The notes under the pieces are model-generated. The model made no database searches, was not told the origin of the DNA, and saw only the letters and a program-made list of their open reading frames with translations. The translations under genes were made by a program, and so were the position numbers. Below, piece by piece: positions 6,801 through 6,812 of a DNA stretch of 6,812 bases. The first letter of the stretch is position 1. Each line of letters starts with the position of its first letter. Source of the DNA: JAAAOZ01 sp964496595 (lineage in GTDB: Bacteria; Chloroflexota; Anaerolineae; B4-G1; SLSP01); contig CAZCAI010000208.1 in assembly GCA_964496595.1 (NCBI GenBank), forward strand, positions 1-6,812. The letters run 5' to 3'.

Positions 6801-6812
6801 TGACACGCTTAA
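6800..6812 (+). CDS. Start of a downstream gene, probably the [NiFe] hydrogenase large subunit (truncated by window)
   Basis: An ATG at 6800 shares its A with the preceding TGA stop and is preceded by AGAAGG at 6787-6792. Only MTRL and one further base are visible. Large subunits of group 3 hydrogenases often begin with a short stretch like this before the conserved TRLEGH-type motif, and they usually follow the small subunit directly. The identification therefore rests on position and overlap, not on visible motifs. Confidence 0.55.

Noticed and set aside
1..6812. CRISPR array, phage, toxin-antitoxin or insertion sequence
   Set aside because: No regularly spaced repeats, transposase, integrase or small paired genes are visible anywhere in the window.

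Overview
The window looks like part of a chromosome from a GC-rich anaerobic or facultative bacterium, most plausibly a member of the Chloroflexota (Anaerolineae-like). This placement is an inference. It rests on a very large secreted glycosidase-like protein with a DUF5107 domain, a 'VYLPAIQR' motif of the kind I associate with exported Chloroflexota proteins, strong AGGAGG ribosome binding sites, and an MvhG-type hydrogenase subunit next to a bacterial-type MTA/SAH deaminase. No rRNA or other phylogenetic marker is present, so the assignment is soft.

Layout, all on the + strand: (1) 1-214 is an AT-rich upstream region with a weak promoter candidate and a strong ribosome binding site. (2) 215-4045 encodes a 1276-residue exported multidomain protein. 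In order it has a signal peptide, a DUF5107 beta-sandwich region, a TIM-barrel with clan GH-A motifs, an Ig/BACON-like beta domain ending in the YLPAIQR motif, and a second TIM-barrel-like domain with its own NE and TEF motifs. (3) 4046-4497 is a 452-base gap with no convincing gene. It holds a long perfect inverted repeat, a cluster of GC-rich hairpins and an AT-rich stretch leading to a strong ribosome binding site. (4) 4498-5826 encodes an amidohydrolase of the 5'-methylthioadenosine/S-adenosylhomocysteine deaminase type with its metal ligands intact. (5) 5827-5942 is a short spacer. (6) 5943-6800 encodes the small, electron-transferring subunit of a group 3 [NiFe] hydrogenase, closest by motif to MvhG, with twelve cysteines, enough for three [4Fe-4S] clusters. 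(7) A further gene starts at 6800, overlapping the previous stop by one base, and runs off the edge. Its visible residues MTRL and its position suggest the hydrogenase large subunit.

Only the hydrogenase small subunit and the truncated downstream gene clearly form an operon. The glycosidase-like gene and the deaminase are separated from their neighbours by spacers and need not be functionally linked to the hydrogenase. The most unusual items are the two glycosidase-like barrels in one polypeptide, apparently joined just after a motif that often ends such proteins, and the repeat- and hairpin-rich gap between the first two genes.
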